This document shows positions 11,748 to 26,417 of a DNA stretch of 64,000 nucleotides, one piece after another. The stretch comes from Trichoplax adhaerens (taxonomy: Eukaryota; Placozoa; Uniplacotomia; Trichoplacea; Trichoplacidae), in assembly GCF_000150275.1 (NCBI RefSeq), contig NW_002060952.1:22482-86481 (forward strand). Direction: 5' to 3'. A program made the position numbers and the translations under genes. Each line of letters begins with the position of its first letter. Positions within the stretch are counted from its first letter, which is position 1. Under the pieces are notes generated by a model. It did no database searches and was not told where the DNA came from. It worked only from the letters and a program-made list of their open reading frames with translations.

Positions 11748-14700
11748 CTATATCGATATAGAATTTAAATTGACCATTTTACCGATTAACCAAAACGTCA
11801 TCATTGTTCCAAGGCCCTATCAAATTATAATGCAGAAATAAGAAAACGTGAAATTAACCTCCTCTAAATGAACTATGGAATTTCCTAGCATTAAAAAAAT
11901 GCGCTTGTTTGCTACAATACGAAGATCTCAATCAATAGCATAGTGTACAATTTCTATTACCTTAATATTTATATTTCCTCTAGGCTGTAACTCATAATGG
12001 CCGGTGGATGATAGAATATGGTAAGAGGCTTCGCTACAATGTATCTTGGAAGCTACGAAAGCAAATAAAGTAAACCATTACCAATTCTATGTCTGTTTCA
12101 AATTTATGCAAAAAGCTGTATTATGAATTCACATTTTTCTTACATTATTGGTAAAAATGTGAACTAGTAATAAATCTCAATTAATCATTTGGATCCATCA
12201 CAAGGAAAACAAGAAAATATATTTATACGAGAAACTATAATGATAATTATGTAATCAAATATTTCAGCTTTACTCTCGTCTTATACTGTTACTTTTATAT
12301 TTACAACGAATATTGTTGCCAGCGTAATGTGAGTATAAACTCAATTATGAACTTAGATTGAAGAACGAAAAGTTACAGCCACCTTATTGTTTCAGTAGAT
12401 AGTAAAGCATAGTAAAATGAAAAAAGTTTTTCTGCGCTGTATAACGTACATTGCATTTGATAGAGGCTTTCTATAATATTTGCTTTCAATTCGTCTATAC
12501 TTTAATTACATTGTGAGAAAAATACTAATAATCGCGATTGAGGAGACCAACAGACCAATTATACTAGTGTTTTATTTGAAAGTCTTTTATTTATTAAAGA
12601 ACCATAGAGAAAGATACTAATAATCGCGATTGGGAGACCAACAGAAAAATTATATTAGTGTTTTATTTGTAAGTCTTTTACCGATAAAAGCGCATTTTAG
12701 TTTATATTATTTCTGAATTCTTGCCCTACTTACGAATATCTAACTTCGATAAACTAAAATAGCATAGTTAAACAGCTATTACAATAGATTTCGTTGGCAC
12801 ATTATAATCAGTAGATTTTTAAATATTAATATCCATTATCTTAATATTGCTACTCTACTAGATTTAGAATGTAAGGCATAAGCAACTTTACAACAACGGC
12901 AAAAAAATGCGTAATAATCTCACCTTCTCCGCTAGATTCCATCCTGGAGGCAGTATTCACAGTATCGCCAAATAAACAATATCTGGGCATTTTCCTACCC
13001 ACTACGCCAGCAACACAAGACCCTATAAAATTTCAATAAATTCAAGTCAATTTTATTTAAATTACCTAGTTAAAGTTATACAAATAATGATATTAAACAG
13101 TTTTGGCCAAGTTTTTCAGAACCTGAATGAATTCCAGCGCGAAGTTGTAATACAAGATCAGGATTATGTGGAACTTTTAAATTTTTAATGATTGCTAACA
13201 ACGCTAGTGCCATATTAGCAATTTCAATAGCATGCTGATTTTTAGGTAATTTTTTAGGTAAGCCTGACACAACCATGTATGCATCACCGATTGTTTCTAC
13301 TTTATAGACATGATAATGTTCAATTTCACTATCAAATTGGACATATAAATAATTTAACATTTCAACCACTTCCATAGCAGTGCTTTCATGGCAAATTTGA
13401 GTAAATCCAACAATATCACTAAAATATAGCGTTACATCATCGTATGTTTCAGCCAATACATTTTTTCCATGTTTCAACTGTTCAGCAACTGATCTTGGTA
13501 GCATCTGACATAATAGACTATCCGTCTTTTTTCGTTCCCTATTTAATTTTCTAGTTTTATCCGCTAAATTGCTAGCATATAATTGAATACTACTTGTTAA
13601 TGTCGTTGTTAGATACAGTAGCAGCGGACATACAATGACTACACTGATTAATAAAGCCAGGGAAATTATAAAATTATTGGTAGCAGCTTGGCTAATTTTA
13701 CTCGATTCATTCAAGATAAATTGTGTTGTTTTTTCTTGTAGTATTGATAAACGATAAATATAATTAGTCATATTCTCAAACCAAACGTTGGCACTCATGA
13801 CAGAAGGTGAATGATTAACGTTAGCTGATACTTTTCGACGCAATATAGTCAGCATAGCGAGAATACCGGGAATAGCAGGATCTTCGTCATATTTTCCTTT
13901 TACAAAATCTGAATACTGTTTAGCCGATATTATATGCGTTTGGCCTAGTTTTAATTTAGAATAATATTGCAATAATTCAATATGAGTTAAATGGGTTTGA
14001 GAAAAAAAGACAGCACCCAATGCTCTTTCCACACCAGTCTCTTCTGCTCCGCTTAATAACATCTGATAAGCTACTAAATGATTCCATAAAGTCTCACTTT
14101 TAGTATAACGTAAACCATCAGTAATCACGGATAAAAGATTGGCAACAATATCGGAATAGAAGGTTAATTCTTGGAAAACAGTTGTATTCGCTGTATCAAC
14201 AATACTGTCGCGATGATGTGTAAGATAGTTTAGAAGTATCGTCCCATTTTTTAAGTAACCAACTGATGTATTGCTCGAAGGCCATGGTTTGATATCATTA
14301 ATAGCGTCATCGGTTTCTATTCTCTTTTTAATTACTGATTTAAATGCGAAGTTATTAAATTTACTGCTTACGAAAATAACGGTCTTACCACGTTCAACCT
14401 GTAAAGTTTGAATTAATTTAGCCAATCTGATCCCAATTGCAGCATTCTCTTTAACTTGATTGGCTTGATTATATCTTGAAATATCCTTGACTAACGCTGA
14501 TATAGTTACTGCAGCTAATGCTATGCATGGAATTAAAATTAAAGTCACCATTTTTAATGATTGGATACGTCTACCAAATAATTTTGTTGGATCATCGTTC
14601 ATACACTGCCTTCGACTATTCACTTTGGTTATAGCCAACGATAAGTCGTTTAAACTCTCTTCTCCTTCACTGTTACCGAAAATATCGGAATACTTGTTCG

Positions 14701-14755
14701 CTGGATTAGAAAGAGTAAAATGGCGAGTCGGAAGTTGATCGGTTTCTAGGTCCAT
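11748..14755 (-). CDS. NIT-domain receptor guanylate cyclase, NIT-GC2 (4 coding exons)
   Basis: Paralogue of NIT-GC1 with the best-preserved motifs of the four. The exons are 14755-13123, 13022-12924, 12052-11961 and 11816-11748, giving 630 residues. TM1 is about 69-89, the NIT domain about 95-358 (LQVERGKT near 119, VERALGAVF near 242), TM2 about 361-384, the signalling helix with the QMLP motif ends near 420, and the cyclase follows. Metal Asp are D447 and D491; purine-selecting residues are E487 and C560; catalytic residues are N567 and R571. All are canonical for a GTP-specific class III cyclase. The open frame extends upstream to an ATG at 14860, but that extra 35-residue stretch is Lys/Ile-rich and has no counterpart in the paralogues, so the Met at 14755 (start MDLETD) is preferred. 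Intron 2 (12053-12923) carries a 92-bp tandem duplication. The C-terminus ends SISI, like the tail of NIT-GC3. Confidence 0.92.
12513..12684. repeat. Tandem duplication, unit about 92 bp, in NIT-GC2 intron 2
   Basis: Two adjacent copies share blocks such as ATACTAATAATCGCGATTG, GAGACCAACAGA and AGTGTTTTATTTG. The block starts at 12522 and again at 12614. It lies within the intron between the 99- and 92-nt exons and shows no coding content. Confidence 0.85.
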
Positions 14756-17469
14756 GACTTTCCTTTCAATTCGTTTTTTTTTTATTATAAATTTTAAAGA
14801 TTGGAACAATTTCAATTTTATCACCTTATGATACCAATAGATGATGATTGACTTTACCAAGAATCCTATTATTAAACCAAAAAATAATACAAGGAAATGA
14901 ATTTAACTTCCACTAAAACTAAGCATTATATTGGGTCTAAAATATTAAAAGAACATCATATGATATTTTCTTGTTGATCTTAACTGAAAAACTGGCTTAG
15001 CTAATTTAACAGCAATAGATAGGTAAAGTAAAATCGATCCAACGAAAGATATTGCAGATTTACTTCACCAAATGTCCTAATATGCACTCTTAAAATGATT
15101 ATCAGGATGACTACCAAGTCTTAATGATTTTGCATGGCATATTGAATCATATTTTGGAAACTAGTGTACATTTACAAACTAGGTATCAAAAACAAAATCT
15201 AAATCATATGATCATACAAGCGTAATATTGATAGAAAATTGATGATAATGATCTTTAAATTCAGTTTATCCCATTGTTTAAATCCTATGCAGAATAAGGT
15301 AACTTACTTTATTGTTTGAATTTCAGTATGACAATATTGTGTCAAGGCAAAAAAAGCTGAATGTTGTTTAAATTTAATGAAATTAGATCAGTAGAAGATG
15401 AATAAAAAATATTTTTTTAAAGTGCAAATTAATCGATCAGCTTATGTCAAAGACTGCCAACACATCGATCTTCATTAATATCTGATGTCATTATACAATT
15501 CGAAATTTGATGGCACTCCACTAGTGACTGATTGCGTCAGTGTTCGTTCATTTTAAAAACAGACAATAGTTTGGATTAATAATAACATTTTCTATTTCGA
15601 CATCGACTAAGTAATTGTGGGTGCATTTGTTAGCTCCCGCCCCTTCTTCCACTTTTCCCTCGAATAAAAATGGGGTTGTATCTTTATGTCATTCGGCATT
15701 ATAGTAATTATCCTATTGCTGTCAAATTTTAGCTATAAGAATAAAACTCTTTGATTGGTACATACTGGGCGTAATACGAGTATGATAATATACATATCAA
15801 TAACATTATACGCTATAGCATACTGCAACTATCAGAAATGAATCAAATTAATATCTCATAGTTGTATCTTCTTAATCAGATCTTTAGTCCCCACAACTAT
15901 TGACCACACTGATAAATAATAACTTCATTGCATTTTTTTAACCATAATGGCTGAATGGTTCTAATTTTAAGTACATTCAATTAGCTACAGAAATAGGTTC
16001 CTATTAGCTCACATAGACACGAAATGAAATAAAGATTGGATGGCATCAATAATTACTATTTATAACAGACTATTAAGTGCCTTGAAATCATATTTCATGT
16101 CATATTAGTAAATTTTAGGTTAATGTTGTTCACGCAAAGTTAAGAAATAATACATCTTTATCTAAGGTTATTATCAATTTTCAAGAACAATTTTACAAGC
16201 TTAGGTTTGAAATCCATGTATATTTTGTGATTTATACCTGATGCTCGCTTTTAGTTGTATTAACTTTTACTATCCTTCAAAATCTATTAAATTTCTAACG
16301 TACAGTAATGTTAGGGATATAAATGTGACCGATGATGTAGTTTCAGCTTTGCAAATCTCTCTTTCTCCATTTATGATACAGAAATCATATTGTAATAGGA
16401 ACTTCCTAACACTTATTGGATACTTACTATAGGAAATTTATTTCAGCTTAGCTCGGATCAATTATGGTTGTTGTCGTAAATTTCAGCTGACCATCAACAC
16501 TAAGTAAGTTTGTAACAAAATTATACCATTATCTTATTATCAAACTTAATAGCAGCATGTCTGTGCAAAAAAAAATCCTACCTGTAATCTCTAATAACCA
16601 AAATTTAGAAAAGCTTGATTTCCTACAAATTTGTCTTCTACATGTATTTACGGTAGATTTACAAGCTGACTAATAAATTTAGATCAGCGACCAATCTTTA
16701 AAAATAATTTAAAACAAAAAAAATTATTTATTAATTCTAATCTAGTCTATTGTTATCAGTTATCAATAGACAGCAATGAATGCACATGAATAATATAATT
16801 ATTTTCACCTGCTTAGCTAAATTTATATTAAAATTTATTCTGTCGTCATCAATAGCTTTTTTGGTATATCTAGCATATAATGATTTTAACATTTCATAAG
16901 TATCCTGTTGAGCTCGATCTATTTTAACTTAATTTTATTAAAATTAAAATCATTGCTCTGCTATCGTAAGTTTAAGAAATTCTATCAAAAAGTAACCATT
17001 GCATTTATAATTAACTTTCGATATTTAGACCGTAATCAGCTAATCTTTCGCTATGTATAAATATCAGCAACAGAAATACCGATTTGGTAACATATTCAGT
17101 GAGAAATGTGTTTCCATCATTGTTATCAAATAATTTTTGTCGTGAAGTTGGCAATCTAAATACCGCAGCTTGTATATTAACTTACTAAAAGAACAATAAA
17201 TTAAGTTCACAATCAAATTCTATGTCCACCAGTTATCTTAAAATGTATTTGTGAAAATTAATTAATTAGCTTTAAATGCTATAAATGTTACTTTATTAAA
17301 AATATAATAAACCAGCATCCTATTTTAATCATAACGATCCTTGTATATTGGTTACGTATTTTTGCCAGTTTCAATAAATTAAAACAATTCTTGCGTATTA
17401 TTTGATTTGATTATTTACTGGAAACTGATATGGTAAAGAATCGTATAGATAATATTAAGCAATACATGT

Positions 17470-18058
17470 TGTCACAAACCTTACTTGTGGCAAAGGAAAG
17501 TAAAGAACTCTAGTGTAGTTACTTAAAACTTGGGCTATTTCTCCCAATACTTTCAGTTTCTATGAGAGAAGTATTTGAGAACTCGATTTCTCGGCTGATC
17601 TCCACAGACAACTGACTAATTATTACACTATTCTTCACGATATGAGTCTTGCCGTTTCTTGAGCAATTACTTACTTTATTCTACAAACACACGCGCTTAA
17701 ATAGGTTTCTACAGTGAATTCCAATATTAACGAGTGAGAATTCATGCTTTACAAGTTACATTAATTAGTATAATACCATTACTAAAATATACATGTCGAT
17801 ATTCTCAGACTAAGATAGCTACAAGCTATCAGGTGTTAAGACGCTTAACCTTCGTCCATATACAGCTCAATTTTTAGAGATTAACACACCTTATAAACCT
17901 ACAGTAAATTAACTGCCAACAACTTCTATTTTTATCTCATTTCTACCATCCTATTATCAGCTACAAGCACATTAAAACATAGCACATAACCTTATCTTAT
18001 CTATTCATAAGCATTCATTAATTTACAGTTACTTAATTAGTAACGGCGTACCGTGACA
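17470..18058. mobile_element. MITE-like repeat, copy 1 (589 bp)
   Basis: This is about 98% identical to 20608-21195 over its whole length, with roughly ten substitutions and one single-base indel. Both copies begin TGTCAC and end GTGACA, a 6-bp terminal inverted repeat. Neither has a long open frame, so a non-autonomous DNA transposon is the likeliest reading. Copy 1 has ACATGT just before its left end and again overlapping its right end, a possible target duplication. Confidence 0.65.
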
Positions 18059-20607
18059 CATGTCAAAAAATGTTGAATAACATATTATCAAATAAATTGC
18101 TAAGAAAAACACTAGTTTATTAATATATTATTAAAATGATTGCTTTACATTAAAATTGAAGTATTTCAAGTAATGAAGCTAAATATAATTCTTTTTAGCT
18201 ATTTGGTGTCACCTCCATTTAAAGTCGTTACATAGCTGTTCACTTGTTCCACTTTATTTGATAAATCTGCCTTCTATTCTCTAATAGCACTATATTTAGA
18301 CAAGTAGTCGCGAAGTCGACTTCGTATGTTCTACACAGAACCTATATCGTAGAATCCGATCTTATTATGTTTAAAGATCGATAACTAAATTTTCAGATAA
18401 TGATTTACAATTTTCTGATGTAGTTTGATTTACTATTATTGTTATGACCAACTTTAAATATATCTAAAATAAAATAAATTCATGCTACAAGTAAGCTTTG
18501 GCAGAAATTTGCACACAATAAAACTTTTTACTATATTTAATATTTTAATGTTGTCTAAATCGAAAATCATTTTACTATAGATATCTATGTATCACCTTAC
18601 AATCAGGCATTATTACAATAAAAATAATTTTATCTTTTTTCTTATATAATATTAAACTATACATTCTCCTCATTAATAGAGTTAATATTATAGTTGAATA
18701 TCTAATACTATACAGTATCAGTATAAAAAATATGCATATGTCGCAGCAATTCTTAAGAATGGATTCAGCCTCATAAACTTTATCTTTTTAGCTTTGATTA
18801 ATACAAATTTCTCAAGCATTCATCGGAACACGATAAGGGTCATACATCAATGAGAATGAATAATTAAATTTGATATTTGTTACTCTAATATCTAGGTAAC
18901 TATAATTTGAGAAAGGAAGTCCGTATTATGTATATAAAATAATATCTTATAATTCCAATATGAAATACCATACGTTACAATTTCTAAAGCAGTCGTAAAT
19001 ACTCAGTACAAACGATCTTTATTACAAATAGGGGTTTTATAAAACACAGCTGAATATAAATAAGATCTGGTAGATACTAAATCATGATTGGCTTTTATAC
19101 ATCCGAAAAATATGTGTATCATTATTCTATTGTTTATTCATTTTTATACCATAACTTTCTACAGTATACACATACAATCGATATTACATGCACCATCATA
19201 GCATAATACAATAGTTTGTTAGATCAAATCCGTCATCAATTAGTAATTTATAGTTAAAATGATTGATCTATGGAATTTATATCACATGTAAGCCACATAT
19301 ATCTATCAATACCATATATTCATCGTCGTAATTAAAATGCATATATTAATAAATTAATCATCTTTGCCTAGCCAATAAATTTGGCAAAAATATTTAAAAA
19401 TCATTACTATTTTGCAATATATAACACACTCAATTAATTTAATATGGAAGACGAGCATACATAAACAGATGATAACTTTCAAATTATATGTACAATACAC
19501 AAAAATATCTATATTACGGTAGATCGTTTACAGCTATTAATCTTAGTTCAAATACTTTCTAGTTACTGAAAACTTCATTACAATAACATCCGTATAGGCT
19601 AATATTTAAAACTTTATCCTACCAATCGAAAAGTTATTAGTATAGCGATTGCCTGTCTATGTAATATCCAGCACAGAAAAGAAATAACCTCTTTTTAATC
19701 AAAAGAAAGCTGATCATCATAATGAAATAAATAATGGATAATTTTACAACGATTCATTATTTATTTTATAACAATTCGTAGTAGTTTAAGACTGAGATCA
19801 AAGTTGAAAATTTTAGATTATAGTTACAGTGACTTAGTGAGAAATATCCCTTGACCTATCCTAAGTTCATTCAATAAAGTTCAAAGAGTCATTTTTTGGC
19901 ACATATTGTCATTGAGTACAATACCGGCACCGGATCAATATTTTGTCTTTTCGATAAGAAATATCCATCATGAAGAAGAATTATCATGTAAATTAAGTAC
20001 CAAGTGTTCAGTGCTCAAAAAAATTGGCATCTAATTGATTAATCTTATATCTATATTTATTCTTCGATTGCTCATAATAAAATTTATCCAGTTGAACGAT
20101 GAATAGATTGAAAAAATCACATTACAGTCAATAAAATAATAAAAGATCATCTCACAAGCGAATATATGTGATTTAGTACGGTATGAACTGTCTTAAAGTA
20201 ATCTCTGCTTAATTTATGTCTACATTGACTACCATCCATATGTGTCGTATTGACTGTTCAATTTTGATTTGGTCTGATATCAATGTTATTGTAGTTGCTT
20301 TCGTTATTGATGATCATAGATTTTCGGTGTGAATAAGCCACACTATCGCGGCTATGGTAATAAATACTAAAAGTTATGATGCATGATAATAAAGAGTCAA
20401 AGCATTTCGCTATGAATTAAATTGAAAATAGCCGCACAAACTAAAATATAAACCATTTACTAACCTCAATAGCAATGTTAACGTGATCTATAGCTTGATG
20501 TCTATTTTCTAGCAATACACTTAAAACAACAATGTTACTCTTATATCATTGAATAAATAATAAATCAGCAATGATTATTATTTTGTGAAACATGCATGAG
20601 TATAATT

Positions 20608-21195
20608 TGTCACAACCCTCACTTGTGGCAAAGGAAAGTAAAGAACTCTAGTGTAGTTACTTAAAACTTGGGCTATTTCTCCCAGTACTTTCAGTTTCTA
20701 TGAGAGAAGTATTTGAGAACTCGATTTCTCGGCTGATCTCCACAGACAACTGACTAATTATTACACTATTCTTCACAATATGAGTCTTGCCGTTTCTTAA
20801 GCAATTACTTACTTTATTCTACAAACACACGCGCTTAAATAGGTTTCTACAGTGAATTCCAATATTAACGAGTGAGAATTCATGCTTTACAAGTTACATT
20901 AATTAGTATAATACCATTACTAAATATACATGTCGATATTCTCAGACTTAGATAGCTACAAGCTATCAGGTGTTAAGACGCTTAACCTTCGTCCATATAC
21001 AGCTCAATTTTTAGAGATTAACACACCTTATAAACCTACAGTAAATTAACTGCTAACAACTTCTATTTTTATCTCATTTCTACCATCCTATTATCAGCTA
21101 CAAGTGCATTAAAACATAGCACATAACCTTATCTTATCTATTCATAAGCATTCATTAATTTATAGTTACTTAATTAGTAACGGCGTTCCGTGACA
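20608..21195. mobile_element. MITE-like repeat, copy 2 (588 bp)
   Basis: Second copy, in the same orientation as the one at 17470 and ending at the same TGTCAC/GTGACA termini. GAGTATA occurs three bases before the left end and immediately after the right end, another possible target duplication. Its spacing is not the same as in copy 1, so the duplication length is unsettled. Confidence 0.65.
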
Positions 21196-22677
21196 GAGTA
21201 TATATGTGTAATTGTCTTACCTACATAGACCTAAAATAACTGAAATGGCCCCAATACGCGTGTAGTAAAGTAGCCTTCACATAGATGCTATCTCATAGAT
21301 AAGATTTAGCGTAACAAGGTATAGATTTTGTTTGTGTTATTGTTATGATCAACTGACGATAAATATTATATGAGCGAAAGAGGTTTAACTCTCATTAGCT
21401 TCTCTCGTACTCTCTTGTCGTTTAACTTAGTAGAACTAGTAGACTTTGAGACTAAATACTATTACTATAATCGAATTCGTAATAAAGGGTTAACTAAGCT
21501 CAAGTTTTTGCGTTAATACTTGTGTAAAAGTGATTAGCAAAAAGGAGACGGACTTTCCTTTATTATAAGGCGATATAAGTTTATGCTATACTCAGTTAAA
21601 TATACAGTATACTGTCTACCAATACGAATCTTTCTACTCGTATATCATGTCTACTGTGCGCATTTCTTCGGTATGATCTATGTCATCAAAAGAGGAAAAT
21701 TAGAAGAAAAAACTTACCTATATCGCTAATTTATCCTCATACTCATGTATTACAATATCATAGATAAACAGTAATTCAACTTGATAGTTTACGAACTTTT
21801 TACTTCCGACGTAAAGTTCCGATGACGCAGTGTGAGATATAATCAACATATGGGAATGGTATACTCGTGTGTTTTCATATTTTGTTTATCTGCTGATGGT
21901 TTCAAAATTTTTTCTATTTCATTGCAATACATAGGCTTACAAAGGAAGTAAGATATTTTGAGTTAATCGTAATAATATCTTACAACTTCTTCTATTTGCT
22001 ACATATTAGAAAAGTAATTAAATGCCTGCAATATGACAATATTAATTTCATTCGCAATCTTTATATTTATTACTAGGCAATAGCAAGGCAATAATAACAA
22101 GCGAATTCTTATTATTTACAACTTTTAACTTTTTCCAAGGGATTGTGCTCTCCTTTTTAGTGTGTCTGACCAGATGTGAAATTACTAACCGATAGAAGAC
22201 AATAGTACATCATTACATTTACTAAATTTTTATCATCTTGATAATATAATACCAAAGAAACAAGACTATCTTTCCCATGTTCTAAGAAGGTCAAGGTTCA
22301 CTAAGATCAGTTTGGACTAAACTTGGGTAGGTTTATTAATATTTTATCCTGATTAAATATCACCAACTACGGTAATTTATACTCGTCTCGCGTGTTATAT
22401 TTCAGTAGTACATTAATGAAAAAGTTCCGTACAGACAAATAGCGATCGCTCATATATCTATCACCATTAATTATATATTTAACGCCTTGTTGAACATTGC
22501 GCAGTACTGTAGTGTTGTATTTTATTATTTAGCTGCCGGCGAAATTGAAAGACTATAGAATCTCTGTCAGCCAAGCGACAAGATATTAAGCTAGTTTTTA
22601 TTATATTCTTAGCTTTTTGATTTTAGTTTGGAAAGGAGTAAAACACTCTGCAAATTAGTATCCCTATCTTGGTGCCA

Positions 22678-22693
22678 ATAATGGTACCATTAT
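22678..22693. repeat. 16-bp perfect palindrome
   Basis: ATAATGGTACCATTAT is self-complementary without a spacer. It could bind a dimeric regulator, or it may be chance. It is not close to any recognised gene start. Confidence 0.5.
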
Positions 22694-25600
22694 GATCCAA
22701 GGTGATCATAATCACTCCTAAAAGAAGAATTTTACGCACGCAATCGTTGGCACAATTTTTTCGTAGATTTTTAATAAACATCAATAGGCGTGGTTTAACT
22801 CAAAAAGAGGAAATATGGGTGCGTTTAATTGAAAAGATGCCAATTATCTTGTTTTTAGGGAATGGAATAGACTATTTTAAACGCTAAGAATGAAATCGAA
22901 AGAACAAAAATGTATAGTAAAAATTTTTGTTTGCGATACGGGTGATAATAAGAATTAAAGTTAATGTTAAATTAGCTAATTAATATGGGGCATTCAATAA
23001 ATTTAAAACTGATGCAATTGTAATTGATATTTAATACGTCAACAAACGCCTTATTAAGTATGATTGACCAGAACAATAATTTCTGCCTTGAACAATTGCC
23101 ATAAGATTAATTAATTAATTATAATTATTATCATAAATTTCAAAATTCGATCGCAACTGTCAGGCTGTATTTTTTGATCATTCAAATACGTAATTTTAAT
23201 CCACTAATCTTATTAGTAAAGTGCAATGATCAACTAAGACAGTTATGATACGCTTTGGTAGTGATATAAACGGTAAATCTATTGAAAAATTCGAATTACG
23301 CATGCTTCCAAGAAGCTTAACATCAAGTGCAACAACAACAATAACAATCTAATGGAAGACTAATAAAGCTGCAAAATACAAATTATCATCCTTACAAAGG
23401 CTATATAAATTTTCATTATGATAGATCCGGCATATGAGGATATAACTTATACTAAATAAAAATACTTGACCGTACGTACACAAACGAAATTAATTCAAAC
23501 AAGTTAAGAAGCGGATATTTTTACTATTCCTTATATTACATAACACATTATTTGTTAATATACATTTATAAATGCAGTACTCTATCAAAAATATTTATTA
23601 TATTTTAAATTACTTTAAAACCATCGGGAAAACAGTTTAAATAATCCTAGTAGTAAGTAAGGAAATGACTACCGAACCTTCAGATGGAAAAGTCCTCAAA
23701 TGTTAAATAAAAGTTGCACTTCCATCTTACACATTCCATCTCATACACAGTAGTTGATGTACTTATTTATGTCATCAAGTGGATTCATCTGTTCATTTAA
23801 TTAAGCGTAGAATGATGGCAAAAGACCAATAAATAGTTTCTATAGAAAAGAATAGTAGAATATGCTATTGTAAATAGAAAGATATATATCTAGGATGATA
23901 TTTCCTCTTTACCGTTTCTATATTATTACAAAAATCAACCCTCTAGAACACCGATTTCATAAGCACAAACACAACATGCTTTTTGTTTAAATATTCATAG
24001 TGCAATGTCAAATGAATTCATCAGCATTTTAATTATGAAAATATTCACAAGAGAATTGAGAAATTTAATAAGTATTTTCTATTAACAGGAAATGAAAGGT
24101 TGTCTATATCGCACATGAATAAAATAAAATTAAAGCGCAGATACTCGGTATGAATTTAGCTGTACATCTGTCTAAGGTATTTCTTCGTGTCATATACATA
24201 CTACGCGTATATTCTTTTTACTAATATCTACGCTATTAATATTATAAACAAATTAAGGTGCATTATGTAACCATGGCAGAGTTAAGAAATTTATAACATA
24301 CCAGGATGTATAAACACGAATATTCTATTTTTTACAATTCAAATAATACAGGAATTTTAAATTTTTGACCTTATTTCAGTGAAATTCTTTCAACATCAAG
24401 TCAGATTAGAGACTTGACAATTTTACTGTTGTTCTCAAAATAATTACGGTACAACATCAAAATGGAGTATACTACGTGCTTTTTACTTGCGGTGTATTAA
24501 CTTGATTAAATCTATGTTTCATTATTCGTGAGCAAAATTCTAAAAGTCATTCAAAAATTTCCAGCAATGATCATCAAATATTCTATTAGTAACCCACCTA
24601 ACTTATTAGCTTTACCAACAACTGTCTTATTTAAAATTGCTAAAAGACAACCTTAAGAAGTCACCCAATAAAGATCTTCAAACAATTTTTACTTGAAAAT
24701 AACGTAGCTTTACGCCAAAGACGTATATACTAAAACATTAAATAATTATTTAATATCATCCATACGATACTAACTTATTTATCTAAACTTTATTTAGTAT
24801 TATAGTAAGTTGATTTTGAGCTTGTACAGAATATATTACTGTATCAAGTAGTACAAATGAAATAATTTGTTACAGCAACCATGCGATTATAACCGAGAGA
24901 ATTCCAGCGGACTATAGGATTCAAAAGAGGTTTTAATTAATTTTAGGCTACTTCTATTATATTAATGTAAATAGTAATGGAAGAATAAGAGAATAATTCA
25001 TGCAACTTCACAATGCTGAGATCCGTAAGTTCATAATTAACTCTTCATACAAAGTAAAGCATTAATTACAAGAATATGGATTTTACCAATGTAGCACTAT
25101 ATAAATTCTGCGCCTGTAAAATAGGATAATGTGAACGTTTTATTAGCAAATGTTGTTAGAAGCTACTATTTCAGTTAAAACAATTATCTTTCATTTCCAT
25201 GCTTGTCATCAATTGATGCAAGATTTCCTTCTTATTGAAACTACTACAATAAGGTATAGTATTTCTGATCCGGAAATGAATTTAATGATCTTTCTTCCTT
25301 TGTTTACTTACTTTAAATTATCAGCTCTTAGCTATTCTCGACATGAACACTGCATTTTATCGATTGCTTGACTTTTAGTAGCTAATACGAAAAATTTTTA
25401 TTTACATAAGTTTCGTGTAGAGAAGTTTTAGTATAAATCTAGTGATACATTATTGTGAGCTCTCTAAGGAAATCTGAATTAAAGCAGAAAAGGACGCTTG
25501 CTAAGGTCTTACTACAAGCTAACCATTTTATACATGTGATATATCATCGTTGTTCTCTTGTATAACACTGTAGTGGCATTCAATATCTCAACTAAAATAA

Positions 25601-26417
25601 GAATGCAAGGCTTATATAAAATTAGATTCAATAGCAGTTCCGATCCAATTAACCTATTAAGTAACTATTTTGAAATTGAATAAATCAGTAAATACAACTT
25701 CAGAAATGGTGTTGCAAAAAATTTTAGTATGCACTCTATACTCGAATAGTTAAAGTCTAATGCCAATTAACAGAATCATTCGACAGGCAAACTTTAAAGG
25801 GATCATATGAGAACTTAAAAATATCCAAATTTTTACTGACAGTGAAAATCCCAAGTGAATTTCCGAAAGTTCCTCCATCCAACAGAAATACTCAATATTA
25901 TTACATGAAAGTAACTGCTATTGCATTGCAGAAATTGTGCAAGAATGCTCAAAACTTATAATTGCAACTGAACTAGAGATTATGAATGTTGAAATTAATT
26001 TTCTTACGGCTGTACAGGATGCAACTAGTATGTATTTATCTACCGCGTCGATTTCTAACAAGAAAATACAAATTTGTTTATAATACGTCATATAAATCAA
26101 ATGGCGGTGATCATTGATCGCTAGTGAATCAATCATTTACGAAACAGATTCCAAACTAGAAAAAAATGAAAGAAAGCTCACTTGTAGGACGTTATGCAAA
26201 TTGAATACATTTCACACTTGATATATTCGAACAGTAACAATATCTGAATGATAAAATAAGAATTTCAAGAATCGGTTATCGCCCAATTGAACAATAAGTC
26301 ATAATTTCATGAAACCGTTTCTAATTTCTTCGGAGATAAAATTAATGCATGGCATAATCTAAAAGATTTATAATAAATCATGCACTGTAAGGCGTAATAA
26401 ATAGGTCTAAAATCGAA

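Larger units (their letters stand above)
14756..26417. other. Intergenic DNA between NIT-GC2 and NIT-GC3
   Basis: About 11.7 kb with no recognisable gene, the largest gap in the array. It contains both copies of the 589-bp repeat (17470 and 20608), a 16-bp perfect palindrome (22678-22693) and the second copy of a 55-bp diverged repeat (22540-22593). The short open frames present have no domain-like features and match what AT-rich noncoding DNA yields by chance. Confidence 0.5.

Noticed and set aside
14756-14860. N-terminal extension of NIT-GC2 to an upstream ATG
   Set aside because: The extra 35 residues are Lys/Ile-rich as translated AT-rich leader would be, and have no counterpart in the other three cyclases.
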